DNA of 64,000 nucleotides from Halorientalis regularis. GTDB taxonomy: Archaea > Halobacteriota > Halobacteria > Halobacteriales > Haloarculaceae. Positions 32,929-42,374 of the stretch are shown piece after piece. Within the stretch, counting starts at the first letter, position 1. Each line of letters opens with the position of its first letter. The DNA lies in the NCBI RefSeq assembly GCF_023698535.1, contig NZ_JALJCL010000010.1, positions 62,001 through 126,000 on the forward strand. Direction: 5' to 3'. The position numbers and the translations under genes were made by a program. The notes beneath the pieces were generated by a model. That model searched no databases and had not been told where the DNA came from. It saw nothing but the letters and a program-made list of their open reading frames with translations.

Positions 32929-35412
32929 ATGGAGTTCCTGCTCGTCGCCCTGTGGGTGGGAGCCTTCCTGGCCCTGCTTCTGGCCGGGCTCCCGCTGGCC
33001 GACGCGCTGTTCGGTCGCCTCGCCGACCGGGGTGTCGGCGTGGCGCTCGTCTGCTCGTTCACCGTCGTCTGGCTCGTGGCCTACTGGGTCGGCCGCGTCT
33101 CGCTCGACGCCGCACCGTTCGTCGCCGTCGCCACCCTGCTCGTGCTCGCGGGTGGCCTCGTCGCCTGGCGCGGCGTCGATCTGGACCGCCGCGTCCTCGC
33201 CGAGACCGTCGGCGTGTTCACTCTCGCCTTTCTCTTTCTCGTCGCGATTCGGGCGGTCGACCCCGCCGTCCACCCGCCGGGCGGCGAGAAGTTCCTCGAT
33301 TTCGGCCTGCTCCAGTCCCTCCTGCGAGCCGAGACGCTCCCGCCGGAGGACATGTGGTTCGCCGGCGAACCGGTGAGCTACTACTACGGTGGCCACCTGC
33401 TGGCCTCGCTGCTGGCGCGGCTCACCGCGACCGAGGCTCGCTTCGCCTACAACCTCGCCCTGGCGGGCTACTTCGCGGCGTTCGTCACCGCGGCCTACGG
33501 GCTCGCAGGGTCCGTCGCCGCCAGCCGGGACAGCCCCCGGTGGCTCGGCGGCGTCTTCGGTGCCTTCTTCGTCGGCATCGCGAGCAACCTCACGACCCCG
33601 CTCCGACTGATCGTCGCCCTCGTCGACGGGTGGGCGACGGCACTGAACGGGCTGGGCGGCGTCGTCGGAGCAATCCTGACGCCGGTCGGGCTGTTCTTCG
33701 CCGCGCTCGACGGGCTGATCGGCGCGCTGATCGGGATCCTCGGGGTCGAGACGGACGGCCTCGCGAACGGACTCGGGAAGTTCGACTACTGGGACGCCAG
33801 CCGCGTGATCGACGGGACGATCAACGAGTTCCCGCTGTTCGCCTGGCTCAACGGCGACCTGCACGCCCACATGATGGGGCCACCCTTCCTCCTGCTGGCC
33901 GCGACGGTGTGTCTCGCGTACTACCTGACGCCGGCCGAAGCCGTGTGGCGGCGACGCGGGCTCCTGTTCGGTGCGCTCCCGGTGCTGGCCGGCCTGCTGG
34001 CGGTCGTCAACACCTGGTCGTTCCCCAGCGTCGCCGGACTGACGGTACTCACGGTGTTGTTCGCGCCCGCGTCCGCTCGGACGTTGTTGCCCGAACCGGT
34101 CGCCGAGTGGCTCGACACCGACGACTGGCGGCTGGACGAACTCCTGACGCTACTGATCGCTGCGGGATCCGGAGCCGTCGTCGTGGTGGGCGGCCTGCTA
34201 CTCTCGGCTCCGTTCTGGCTGATAGCGGCCAGTGGGCGTGAAATCGCCCTGTTCCCGCCCCGGAGCGGTCTCGGCGCGCTCGTGCTGGTTCACGGCACGT
34301 TCCTGCTGGTGTTCGTCCCCTACGTGCTCCGACACGCGCTCCCGCGGCTCCGTGACGGCTGGCGTGCGACCGCCATGCTCGCCGTCGTCGCCGTGATCGC
34401 CGTCCTGAGCCGTGCGTCCGCGGCCGTCCTCTTCCTCCCGCTGATCGGTGTCGGCTGGGCGTTGCTCCGCTGGCGGGACCTCCCCGGCGGCGTCGGCACG
34501 CGGATCGGAGACCGGCTTCGATCCGACCGGGCGGACGCCGAGACCGCCGTGAGCGCGGACGGTGGCGACGGGGACACCGGCACAGGGAGCAACGAACCGG
34601 CCGACGCGGACGGACACTCGCTCCCGCTCCCCGGGTTCGAGACGGTGTTGCTCGTCGCCGGTGCGGGACTCGTCTTGCTCGTCGAGTTCGTCTACGTCAA
34701 AGAGCAGGCCGGTCCCGGCCGCATGAACACGGTGTTCAAGACCTACGCGCAGGTGTGGGCGCTGTGGGCGGTCGCGGCCGGCGCGGCGCTGGCACACCTG
34801 ATCTGGCAACGCCGACCGGGACTCGCACTCAGCGGTGGCCGCTGGCGGCTCGCCCTGCAGGTGTTCGCTGCACTCCTGATCGCGAGCACGTCGGTGTACG
34901 GCGGCCTCGCACTGACCAGCCACTTCGCCAGCGACTCGGTGTACGCCCAGACCGACGACCCGACCCTCGACGCGACCGAGTTCGTCGACCGCGTCCACCC
35001 GAACGAGGCCGCCGCGATCCGCTGGGTCGACGGACTCGACGGCCGACCGACGATTACCACCGCCCCCGGGAGCTACGTCTGGGACGGGGAGCGCAACGGC
35101 GGGTCCAGCGCGCCGTCGAGTCTGACCGGGGTGCCGACGGTCCTGGGCTGGCACCACGAGATCGGCTATCGCGGGCAGGCGGCCTACGACCGCCGTGCCG
35201 AAGACCTCCGGACGATATACACGGGCGACCCGAACGAGAGCGCGGCGCTACTGGACGACTACGACGTGCGGTACGTCTACGTCGGGCCGGCCGAGCGAGC
35301 GACCTACGGGTCCTCGCTGGAGGGGATCACTGTCGAGGAAGTGCCGGGCGTGACGGCCGAAAAACAGTGGGACGCAGTGACGATCTACGAAGTCGACCAG
35401 TCCAGACTCTAG
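32929..35412 (+). CDS. DUF2298 polytopic membrane protein
   Basis: 827 residues with about 18-20 membrane segments. The block HPPGGEKFLDFGLLQSLLRA and AGEPVSYYYGGHLLASLLAR is typical of the DUF2298 family (YYY membrane proteins). A later loop has FPLFAWLNGDLHAHMMGPPF. The C-terminal part is extracellular (EATDEFVDRVHPNEAAAIRW-like region). Members are thought to be glycan or lipid-linked sugar enzymes; not demonstrated. ATG 32929 is preferred to the overlapping GTG. Divergent from GT2/GtrA with about 95 bases between start codons, so the three genes may form one surface-glycan locus. Confidence 0.85.
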   Translation: MEFLLVALWVGAFLALLLAGLPLADALFGRLADRGVGVALVCSFTVVWLVAYWVGRVSLDAAPFVAVATLLVLAGGLVAWRGVDLDRRVLAETVGVFTLAFLFLVAIRAVDPAVHPPGGEKFLDFGLLQSLLRAETLPPEDMWFAGEPVSYYYGGHLLASLLARLTATEARFAYNLALAGYFAAFVTAAYGLAGSVAASRDSPRWLGGVFGAFFVGIASNLTTPLRLIVALVDGWATALNGLGGVVGAILTPVGLFFAALDGLIGALIGILGVETDGLANGLGKFDYWDASRVIDGTINEFPLFAWLNGDLHAHMMGPPFLLLAATVCLAYYLTPAEAVWRRRGLLFGALPVLAGLLAVVNTWSFPSVAGLTVLTVLFAPASARTLLPEPVAEWLDTDDWRLDELLTLLIAAGSGAVVVVGGLLLSAPFWLIAASGREIALFPPRSGLGALVLVHGTFLLVFVPYVLRHALPRLRDGWRATAMLAVVAVIAVLSRASAAVLFLPLIGVGWALLRWRDLPGGVGTRIGDRLRSDRADAETAVSADGGDGDTGTGSNEPADADGHSLPLPGFETVLLVAGAGLVLLVEFVYVKEQAGPGRMNTVFKTYAQVWALWAVAAGAALAHLIWQRRPGLALSGGRWRLALQVFAALLIASTSVYGGLALTSHFASDSVYAQTDDPTLDATEFVDRVHPNEAAAIRWVDGLDGRPTITTAPGSYVWDGERNGGSSAPSSLTGVPTVLGWHHEIGYRGQAAYDRRAEDLRTIYTGDPNESAALLDDYDVRYVYVGPAERATYGSSLEGITVEEVPGVTAEKQWDAVTIYEVDQSRL

Positions 35413-35663
35413 GTCGCGGACTCGACGACGGTGACGGCGTCGGCGTCGGCCGACAACGTCTCCAGGTGGTTGGGGATGTACCGACGGTACTGGTAGTCTT
35501 CACGTTCGTCCTCGGAGCCGACGGTACACCACAACTGGACCCGGTCGGGGCCGTGCCAGTCGCCCTGCCGTGCGACGGCGAAACAGACGTACTCCTCGCC
35601 GTCGTACTCGATGACGGCGTCTTTCCGGATGCCGGGGTCCCCGTTGATGATGAGCTGTTTCAT
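35409..35663 (-). CDS. 84-residue conserved haloarchaeal protein
   Basis: ATG at 35663. Reads MKQLIINGDPGIRKDAVIEYDG, then QGDWHGPDRVQLWCTVG and a Tyr/Arg-rich segment before an acidic end. This looks like a family I recall from NCBI as HAH_0734, cytosolic and of unknown role; the name is from memory. It overlaps the DUF2298 stop codon by 4 bases on the opposite strand. It sits upstream of, and divergent from, the translation cluster. Confidence 0.7.
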   Translation of the reverse strand: MKQLIINGDPGIRKDAVIEYDGEEYVCFAVARQGDWHGPDRVQLWCTVGSEDEREDYQYRRYIPNHLETLSADADAVTVVESAT

Positions 35664-35806
35664 GCCCGCCGGTTGGCCCGAATCGCTGTTAAGCGCTTCG
35701 ATGCCGAGAAATCGGGCGGTGGACGGGTGGGACCCCGGCCACGCGGATACCGAAACCAAACGGGTTTTAACGGGCACTGTCTAACCACGGGACAAGGTAG
35801 ATATCT

Positions 35807-36091
35807 ATGGAGATGCCACGCCGATTTAACACGTACTGCCCACACTGCAACGAACACCACGAAGTGGAGGTCGAAAAGGTCCGCTCGGGGCGTTCCTCGG
35901 GCATGAAGAAGGTCAACGACCGCCAGCGCAATCGGCGCGGCACCGGGATCGGGAACAAGGGTAAGTTCTCGAAGGTGCCCGGTGGGGACAAGCCCACCAA
36001 GAAGACCGACCTCAAGTACCGCTGCTCGGAGTGTGGCAAGGCCCACCTCCGTGAGGGATGGCGTGCCGGCCGACTCGAATTCCAGGAGTAA
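35807..36091 (+). CDS. rpl44e: 50S ribosomal protein L44e
   Basis: 94 residues. Zinc ribbon with CPHC near the N-terminus and CSEC near residue 74 in [19 protein letters not shown]; very close to Haloarcula marismortui L44e, for which the structure in the large subunit is known. Start [14 protein letters not shown]. First gene of a conserved archaeal translation operon; a TATA-like GGTTTTAACGG (35762-35772) lies about 40 bases upstream. Confidence 0.98.
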   Translation: MEMPRRFNTYCPHCNEHHEVEVEKVRSGRSSGMKKVNDRQRNRRGTGIGNKGKFSKVPGGDKPTKKTDLKYRCSECGKAHLREGWRAGRLEFQE

Positions 36092-36093
36092 GC

Positions 36094-36267
36094 ATGGCAG
36101 GAAACTTCTACAGCGTCGCGTGTCCGGACTGTGAGAACGAACAGATCGTCTTCGGCAAGGCCGCCACGGAGGTCGCCTGCGCGGTGTGTGGCCACCAGCT
36201 CGCGACCCCGACCGGTGGCGAAGCGGCCATCGAGGGCGAGATCACCGACACCGTCGAGGCGCGATAG
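36094..36267 (+). CDS. rps27e: 30S ribosomal protein S27e
   Basis: 57 residues. Zinc-finger motifs CPDC and CAVC as in all archaeal and eukaryotic S27e proteins. ATG at 36094 is two bases after the L44e stop codon, and the stop abuts the aIF2-alpha start. Part of the L44e-S27e-aIF2-alpha-Nop10 operon, conserved through the archaea. Confidence 0.98.
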   Translation: MAGNFYSVACPDCENEQIVFGKAATEVACAVCGHQLATPTGGEAAIEGEITDTVEAR

Positions 36268-37122
36268 ATGAAATACAGTGGCTGGCCCGACCCCGGCGAA
36301 CTCGTCGTCGGCCGGATCGACGAGATCGAGGACTTCGGCGTGTTCGCCGACCTCCAGGAGTACGAGGACAAGCGCGGGCTCTGTCACATCTCCGAGGTCG
36401 CCTCCGGCTGGATCAAAAACGTCCGCGACCACGTCAGCGAAGGTCAGACCGTCGTCGCCAAGGTGCTGGAGGTCGACGAGGACTCCCAGCAGATCGACCT
36501 CTCGATCAAGGACGTCAACGACCACCAGCGCAAAGAGAAGATTCAGGAGTGGAAAAACGAGCAGAAGGCCGACAACTGGATGGAACTGGCCTTCGGCGAG
36601 GACATCGAGGACGAGACCTACACGGCAATCGCCAACGAGTTCCTCGCGGAGTTCGGCTCGATGTACGACGGCTTCGAGCAGGCCGCCATCCACGGCCAGG
36701 AGGCCCTCGAAGACACCGACCTCTCCGAGGAGGAAGTCGAGCGCATCGTCGAGACCGCACGCGAGAACGTCTCGGTGCCCTACGTCACCGTCACCGGCTA
36801 CGTCGACCTCTCGGTCCCGACGGCCGAGGGCGTCGACGTGATCAAGGAAGCCCTGGAAGCCGCCGAGGGCAACGGGGCGAGTCCCGCGAGCGCCGACGGC
36901 GCGAGTGGGACGTCGGGAGACTCGTCTGCCGGAATTCCGGAGGAGGTCGAACTCGAGGTCACCTACGTCGGTTCGCCGGAGTACCGCATCCGCGTCCGCG
37001 CACCCGACTACAAGACCGCCGAATCCCACCTCGAAGAGAGCGCCGATCGCGCCAGCGCGGTCGTCGCCAACCACGGCGGCACGGGCGAGTACCACCGCGA
37101 GCGCAACACCGACCAGGAGTGA
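36268..37122 (+). CDS. eif2a: translation initiation factor aIF2 subunit alpha
   Basis: 284 residues. N-terminal S1 RNA-binding domain ([34 protein letters not shown]), helical middle and C-terminal alpha-beta domain ([20 protein letters not shown]) that contacts aIF2-gamma. It helps deliver initiator tRNA to the ribosome. An acidic Gly/Ser/Ala linker of about 25 residues ([18 protein letters not shown]) before the last domain is unusual and probably flexible. Starts directly after S27e. Confidence 0.97.
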   Translation: MKYSGWPDPGELVVGRIDEIEDFGVFADLQEYEDKRGLCHISEVASGWIKNVRDHVSEGQTVVAKVLEVDEDSQQIDLSIKDVNDHQRKEKIQEWKNEQKADNWMELAFGEDIEDETYTAIANEFLAEFGSMYDGFEQAAIHGQEALEDTDLSEEEVERIVETARENVSVPYVTVTGYVDLSVPTAEGVDVIKEALEAAEGNGASPASADGASGTSGDSSAGIPEEVELEVTYVGSPEYRIRVRAPDYKTAESHLEESADRASAVVANHGGTGEYHRERNTDQE

Positions 37123-37150
37123 CGACTCGTCCGGTCGCCCCGCTTTTGTC

Positions 37151-37333
37151 ATGAAATCCGATATCCGCGTCTGTTCGGCCTGGGAGTCGACTCACGAGCG
37201 ACCGGTGTACACGCTATCCGAGACCTGCCCGGAGTGTGGGGCCGACGCCGAGAACAGCGCCCCGGCACCGTTCGATCCAACTGACAGGTACGGTGAATAT
37301 CGACGCGCTATTAAGCGCCGGAACCGCGAGTAG
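37151..37333 (+). CDS. nop10: H/ACA RNA-protein complex protein Nop10
   Basis: 60 residues with the family layout: N-terminal zinc ribbon variant (VCSAWESTHERPVYTLSETC then PECG) and a basic C-terminal helix (YRRAIKRRNRE). Works with Cbf5, Gar1 and L7Ae in guided pseudouridylation. The first Cys pair is reduced (a single C8), as in other haloarchaeal Nop10 proteins. 28 bases after aIF2-alpha. Confidence 0.93.
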   Translation: MKSDIRVCSAWESTHERPVYTLSETCPECGADAENSAPAPFDPTDRYGEYRRAIKRRNRE

Positions 37334-37338
37334 CAGAT

Positions 37339-38097
37339 ATGGACGAGTTCGAGATCGAGACGCTCGCGGACCTGGAACTCACGGATCCAGTGCTGGTGGA
37401 GGGACTGCCGGGCGTGGGTCACGTGGGGAAACTCGCCGCCGAGCACCTGCTCGAAGAGCTGGACGGCGAGGAAGTGCGCCGAATCTACTCACAGCACTTC
37501 CCGCCGCAGGTCAGCATCGACGACGGCGAGTCGGAGCTGGCTTCGGCTGCTTTCCACGCGGTCCACACCGAACAGGGGCAGGACCTGCTCGTGTTGACCG
37601 GTGACCACCAGGCACAGGACAACCAGGGTCACTACCGCCTGACCGACCGGATCCTCGACGTGGCCGAGGAGTTCGGCGTCGAGCGCGTGTTCGCACTGGG
37701 GGGCGTTCCGACGGGCGAACTCATCGAGGAGTACGACGTACTCGGGGCCGCGACGGATGCAGAATTCGTCGAGGACCTCGAAGCAGCGGACGTGGAGTTC
37801 CGCGAGGACGAACCGGCCGGCGGCATCGTCGGCGTCTCGGGTCTCCTGCTCGGGTTGGGCGAGCGCCGTGACTTTCAGGCGGCCTGTCTGATGGGCGAGA
37901 CCAGCGGCTATCTGGTCGACCCCAAGAGCGCGCAGGCGGTCCTCACGGTCCTGGAAGAACTGGTCGGCTTCGAGGTCGACTTCGGCTCGCTCGAAGACCG
38001 GGCCGAGGAGATGGAGGAAGTCGTTCGCAAGATTCAGGAGATGGAGAGCAACGCGGCGGCGGGCCCCGCCGACGAGGACCTGCGCTACATCGGCTAA
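37339..38097 (+). CDS. PAC2-family protein (proteasome assembly chaperone-like)
   Basis: 252 residues. Archaeal PAC2 homologue: start VEGLPGVGHVGKLAAEHL, then ALGGVPTGELIEEYDVLG and MGETSGYLVDPKSAQAVL. The archaeal PbaA/PbaB proteins of this family bind proteasome alpha subunits; whether this one does is inferred. It follows Nop10 by 5 bases, and this gene order is conserved across euryarchaea. Confidence 0.9.
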   Translation: MDEFEIETLADLELTDPVLVEGLPGVGHVGKLAAEHLLEELDGEEVRRIYSQHFPPQVSIDDGESELASAAFHAVHTEQGQDLLVLTGDHQAQDNQGHYRLTDRILDVAEEFGVERVFALGGVPTGELIEEYDVLGAATDAEFVEDLEAADVEFREDEPAGGIVGVSGLLLGLGERRDFQAACLMGETSGYLVDPKSAQAVLTVLEELVGFEVDFGSLEDRAEEMEEVVRKIQEMESNAAAGPADEDLRYIG

Positions 38098-38164
38098 CGG
38101 CTCCGAGGGGTTCTTTACTGATCATCCCCTAACGTGTTCGTGAACCCGGAGGTGCTCTGACTGC

Positions 38165-38743
38165 TTGCCACAGTGGCTCATCGACGGTGCGTTGTTGGGG
38201 CTCGCGCTCAGCGCCGTGATCACGGCCGTGTTCTACGTCGGGGTCACTCGCTACCCCGGCCGCGGTGCGGTCGACGGCCGCGAACCGAGCGGCGAATCAC
38301 ACCGCCGTGACGAGATCCGCAACTATCTCGACGCCATCGACGAACAGTACGCCGAACGCCACTTCGTCGAGGGGCAACACGTCGCCTTCTACCTGCCCAA
38401 ACGCGACGTGGCGATCACCTTCGACGCCCGGGCGTACTACCGCATCGACCGCTCTGACACGTTTCCGGTCCTCGTCGAACACGAGTTACCGGGCATCGCC
38501 CTCGGTGCGCGGCTCCCGTTCGAGACGCCCGAGATCAGCTTCGACGAGGATTCGGGCAGCGAACTCGACCCGCGCGAGGCCGCCCACGCCGTCCTCGGAC
38601 TGCCGGTCGGGGCCGGCCTCGACGACATCAAGCGCGCCTACCGCGAGAAGGTCAAGGAGGTCCACCCGGACCACGGCGGCGACGAGGACGAGTTCAAACG
38701 CGTCCGTGAGGCCTACACGACGGCCAAGCGACACGCCAACTAA
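38165..38743 (+). CDS. membrane-anchored J-domain protein
   Basis: 192 residues, starting at TTG (38165). One N-terminal membrane span (about 3-25), a charged middle domain, then a J domain in the last 60 residues with the HPD motif (VKEVHPDHGGDED). Unlike DnaJ it lacks Gly/Phe and zinc-finger parts. The J domain should stimulate Hsp70 (DnaK) at the membrane. No ATG or GTG lies upstream in frame; a later GTG would delete part of the membrane span, so TTG is the best choice. Confidence 0.83.
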   Translation: MPQWLIDGALLGLALSAVITAVFYVGVTRYPGRGAVDGREPSGESHRRDEIRNYLDAIDEQYAERHFVEGQHVAFYLPKRDVAITFDARAYYRIDRSDTFPVLVEHELPGIALGARLPFETPEISFDEDSGSELDPREAAHAVLGLPVGAGLDDIKRAYREKVKEVHPDHGGDEDEFKRVREAYTTAKRHAN

Positions 38744-38779
38744 CGGCAGGCATTTACACCACAGAACCCGACGAAGAGT

Positions 38780-39478
38780 GTGGACGTGACCTACCGAGAC
38801 CGGGCCGCCCTGCTCGGCGACGTCTTGGTCTGTGCCGACCTCCACGTCGGGAAGGCCGCCGCGGCGAACGTCTCGCTCCCCCTCGGCGAGCGCGACCACC
38901 TCGTCGACCGCGTGGCCGCCCTCTGTGACCGATACGACCCCGAAACTGTCGTGTTCGCCGGCGACCTGCTCCACTCGTTCGACCGCGTGGCGAGCGCCGC
39001 CGAGGAGACCGTCACCGCGCTGGAGACGACGGTGCGGGACGCGGGCGCGACGCCGCTGGTCACGCCGGGCAACCACGACGCGATGCTCGACGTTGTCTGG
39101 TCCGGCCCGACCGCCCACGAGTTCGAGGTCGAGACCGACGAGGGGCGGGCCGTCGTCTGTCACGGGCACCTCGAACCCGAGACCGAGGCGGACCTGTACG
39201 TCGTCGGCCACGACCACCCCACCATCACCATCGAGGGGCGGAAGTGGCACTGCTATCTCTACGGCCACGGAGTCTACGAGGGAGCGGACCTGCTCGTCCT
39301 CCCCGCTTTCTCCCACCTGATCGAGGGGGTCTCGATCAACCGGCGGTACGGCGGCACCGCCACGACGAACTCGCCGTTGATCGGCGATCTGGACCAGTGC
39401 CGACCCATCGTCTGGGACGACGAGAGCGAGGAAATCCGGGAGTTCCCGCCCCTCGGCGAGTTTCGCGACCTACTCTAG
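38780..39478 (+). CDS. metallophosphoesterase
   Basis: 232 residues, GTG start at 38780 (another GTG two codons on). The five metal-binding blocks are visible: CADLHVGKA, FAGDLLHSF, PGNHDAM, CHGHLEP and VGHDHPT. Archaeal members of this calcineurin-like family are often linked to DNA repair helicases; here there is no such neighbour. Cytosolic. Its stop overlaps the end of the convergent FAD enzyme by 9 bases. Confidence 0.92.
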   Translation: MDVTYRDRAALLGDVLVCADLHVGKAAAANVSLPLGERDHLVDRVAALCDRYDPETVVFAGDLLHSFDRVASAAEETVTALETTVRDAGATPLVTPGNHDAMLDVVWSGPTAHEFEVETDEGRAVVCHGHLEPETEADLYVVGHDHPTITIEGRKWHCYLYGHGVYEGADLLVLPAFSHLIEGVSINRRYGGTATTNSPLIGDLDQCRPIVWDDESEEIREFPPLGEFRDLL

Positions 39479-40723
39479 TTTCCGGGCGGCGACCCGCCCG
39501 CTCTCCAGTGCACCCTGAATCGCGGACCAGCGGGTGTAGTCGCCCGCGAGGACGACTGGTCCGTCGGGCGCGTCGACCGCGGGGAGGTCGGCGCGAAAGC
39601 CCGGCGGCTGGACGAATTGGGCCACGTCGATCCGGTCGGTCCGGAGGAGTTCGAGGGCGTCGAACTGACGTTCGGGATACCACTGGCCCAGAACCGCACG
39701 GCCGCGGGACTGAAGTTCCGCGTCGCTCTCGTCACGCTCGCCCAGCCACGTCGCGCTCACCAGCGTCCGGTCGTCGGGCGCGTACTCCGAGGCGACCGCC
39801 GAGAGGGGTGCGATCTGGTTGGGTTCCGCGTCGCGGGCGTTCAGGACGATCTTCTTGCCGGTCTCCAGTTCGACGTGCCCGGGAAGGCCGTAGTACTGGG
39901 TGACACAGCCGCTGGTTTCGGTCGGGACAGCCACGTCCGTCAACTCGGCCACAGTCGGCGGGTCCGTCGCGACGACCGCGCCGTCGGCGCTGATGGTCTC
40001 CCCGTCGGTCCCGACGGTGACGCCGCCGTCGCTGGCGTCGAGGCTCTTGACTGCGGTCCCGAGTTCGATCTCCGCACCGGCCGCGCGGGCGCGGTCGGCC
40101 AGGTACTCGCTGATCGCCCCCATCCCCTCGGCGGGGATCGCGGTCTTCCCCTCGGACAGCATCTTGAACGTGTAGCGGAACACACCGGCGTCGGTCGACA
40201 GCGAGCGGTCGAGCGTGATTCCGCCGTAGAAGGGTGCGGCGAAGTTCTCGACGAATTTCTCCGAGAATCCCCGGGCGTGCAGGTAGTCCCGCACGTCCTG
40301 ACGTTCGTCGGGATCGAACAGCGTCCCGATGTCGGCCGCCTTCATGTCCCGCTGGAGTTTGAACAGCCGGAGCTTGTCGCCCAGCGTCACGTCGGTGTTG
40401 AACAGCGTGTCCGAGAGGTCGCTCGGACTACTCAGGGGGTCGGCCAGCACGGACCGGCGACCGGGGTTGGCGATGGTCGCACCGGCCGAGAAGTAGCGCA
40501 GATCGAGGGCGTCGTAGTCCAGTTCCCGCCTGGCCGCGGGGTAGGCGGTAAAGAGGACCTGAAAACCGCGGTCGAAGACGAATCCGTCCTCGCGGGTCGA
40601 GCGGACGCGGCCGCCCACTTCGTCGCGCCGTTCCAGCACCGTCACGTCCCTGCCCGCGTCGGCGAGGTGGCGGGCCGCGACCAGCCCGGCCAGCCCGCCG
40701 CCGACGACCACGGCGTCTGTCAT
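39470..40723 (-). CDS. FAD-dependent amine oxidase/phytoene desaturase-like enzyme
   Basis: 417 residues. Dinucleotide-binding motif VVVGGGLAGLVAARHLADAG, then VTVLERRDEVGGRVRS at about 29-44, both family hallmarks, and the closing flavin contact VVLAGDYTRWSAIQGALESG. It belongs to the flavin amine oxidase / protoporphyrinogen oxidase / carotenoid desaturase group. Substrate unclear; in a pigmented haloarchaeon a carotenoid or porphyrin-like substrate is possible. No clear operon partner. Confidence 0.9.
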   Translation of the reverse strand: MTDAVVVGGGLAGLVAARHLADAGRDVTVLERRDEVGGRVRSTREDGFVFDRGFQVLFTAYPAARRELDYDALDLRYFSAGATIANPGRRSVLADPLSSPSDLSDTLFNTDVTLGDKLRLFKLQRDMKAADIGTLFDPDERQDVRDYLHARGFSEKFVENFAAPFYGGITLDRSLSTDAGVFRYTFKMLSEGKTAIPAEGMGAISEYLADRARAAGAEIELGTAVKSLDASDGGVTVGTDGETISADGAVVATDPPTVAELTDVAVPTETSGCVTQYYGLPGHVELETGKKIVLNARDAEPNQIAPLSAVASEYAPDDRTLVSATWLGERDESDAELQSRGRAVLGQWYPERQFDALELLRTDRIDVAQFVQPPGFRADLPAVDAPDGPVVLAGDYTRWSAIQGALESGRVAARKLE

Positions 40724-40812
40724 ACCCGGGCGAAGGAGTGGCGACCACTAAAAGCCCGCGCGGTCGGTCGCGAGGGCAACGGTTATCCAGACTACGTGAC
40801 AAGTCCGGACCG

Positions 40813-41127
40813 ATGTGCCCCGAGACATCCTCCAGTTCGGGCGGTGGTGCGACCAGGTCACCGCTCGCATCGAACGCCGCGTTCGGTGCGATCCTGGCAC
40901 TCGCCATGCTGGCGGTGCTGTACAGCCTCCTCATCGTGCAGCAACCGCTCCTCGGTGCGCTCGTCGCCTCGTGGGTGATCGGTCTCTACGTCGTCTGGCG
41001 GTTCGTCAGGTGGTTCACGTACGCCTACGAGCGCCGGACCGCGGCGATGGAGTCCATGGCCGACTCGATGGACCGGATGGCCGACGACGGGACGGGCCCC
41101 ACGTTCGGCGACGACGAGACGCGCTAA
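40813..41127 (+). CDS. small two-span membrane protein
   Basis: 104 residues from ATG at 40813. Ser/Gly-rich N-terminus, a hydrophobic region (about 24-62) long enough for two spans, then a helix with repeated Met (AMESMADSMDRMADD), possibly amphipathic or coiled, and an acidic tail. No function recognised. Such proteins are common in haloarchaea. Confidence 0.65.
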   Translation: MCPETSSSSGGGATRSPLASNAAFGAILALAMLAVLYSLLIVQQPLLGALVASWVIGLYVVWRFVRWFTYAYERRTAAMESMADSMDRMADDGTGPTFGDDETR

Positions 41128-41180
41128 CCGCCCGGGAGTGAACGGACAGGGCTTAGTCCGTCGCGCCCTGACCGGCGGGT

Positions 41181-42371
41181 ATGACCCGCAATTCGGCCGT
41201 TCGGGACCTCACCTGCCGAGCGTGTGGCGATTCGTTCGACCCCGCGGAGACGACCGGCCCGTGTCCGTCGTGTGACGGCCACTTGACCGTCACCTACGAC
41301 CTCGACGCGGTCGATTTCACCCCCGAGACCGCCACCGACCGCCGGTACGAGGGGATCGCCCGTTACGCCGAGTTGCTCCCCTTCACCGCCGAGACGCTCG
41401 TGACGCTGGACGAGGGCGCGACACCGCTCGTCGCCTGCCCCGACCTGGCCGAGGAGTGGGGCGTCGGCGCGGTCTACATCAAGGACGAGGGGCGCAACCC
41501 GACGGGCAGCGTCGCGGACCGCGGGATGGCCGTCGCGGTGACCGCGGCCGCCGAGGTCGGCGCCGAGGACGTGGCCCTGCCCACGACGGGCATCGAAGGG
41601 CAAGCCGCGGCCGCCTACGCCGCCCGCGCCGGACTGGACTCGCATTCGTTCGTCCCCTCGCGGGCGACCTTCGACGCCAAGGCGATGATCAACGTCCACG
41701 GCGGCGACATGGAGGTCGTCGGCGGCCGCTACGGCGACGCCGTCGATTCGTTCCGCGAGACCGTCGCCGAGGAGGGCTGGCACTCGCTTTCCCCCTTCGG
41801 GACACCCTACCGCCGGGAGGGCCAGAAGACGCTGGCCTACGAACTCGCCGAGCAACTCGACTGGACGGCTCCGGACGCGGTGGTCTACCCGACCGGCGAG
41901 GGCGTCGGTCTCGTCGGCGCACACGCCGGCGCGCAGGAGCTTGCGGACCTCGGTCTCGTCGACAGCACCCCCGCGATGTACGCCGCACAGGCCGACGGCT
42001 GTGCGCCCGTCGTCGAGGCGTTCGAGAACGGCGCGGACGACACCGAAGTCTGGGAGACGCCGGACACGATCTGTGGCGGCATCGAAATTCCCGATCCGGC
42101 CGGTGGGGCCGACGTGCTCACGGCCATCCGAGAGAGCGACGGCGGCGCGGTCGCCACCGAGGACCGCGACGCCCTCGAAGGCGCGGTCAGCATCGCCCAG
42201 TCCGAGGGCGTGGAGATCGGTGCCTCGGCGGGCGTCGCGGCCAGCGGCGCGGCGGCACTGGCCGACGAGGGAGAATTCGGCTCCGACGACACCGTCGTGC
42301 TGGTCAACACGCTCCCGGGCAACGCCGAGGCGGACATCCTCCGGAACCACCTGGTGAGCAAGGGCATCTGA
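41181..42371 (+). CDS. threonine synthase-like protein lacking the PLP lysine
   Basis: 396 residues. N-terminal zinc-finger-like part (CRACGDSFD, CPSC), then the fold-type II PLP core. In threonine synthases the lysine that binds PLP lies in a block of the form GS/TFKDRG; here residues 109-115 read GSVADRG, so the position is A112 (GCG at 41514). The PLP-contacting Asn of the SGN block is also changed (TTGIEGQ, I138). Other regions (KDEGRNPTG, AAAYAARAG, VVLVNTLPGNAEAD) follow the family. It is very unlikely to make threonine; a binding or regulatory role, or different chemistry, is inferred. The LysE exporter follows after 3 bases. Confidence 0.88.
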   Translation: MTRNSAVRDLTCRACGDSFDPAETTGPCPSCDGHLTVTYDLDAVDFTPETATDRRYEGIARYAELLPFTAETLVTLDEGATPLVACPDLAEEWGVGAVYIKDEGRNPTGSVADRGMAVAVTAAAEVGAEDVALPTTGIEGQAAAAYAARAGLDSHSFVPSRATFDAKAMINVHGGDMEVVGGRYGDAVDSFRETVAEEGWHSLSPFGTPYRREGQKTLAYELAEQLDWTAPDAVVYPTGEGVGLVGAHAGAQELADLGLVDSTPAMYAAQADGCAPVVEAFENGADDTEVWETPDTICGGIEIPDPAGGADVLTAIRESDGGAVATEDRDALEGAVSIAQSEGVEIGASAGVAASGAAALADEGEFGSDDTVVLVNTLPGNAEADILRNHLVSKGI

Positions 42372-42374
42372 GGC

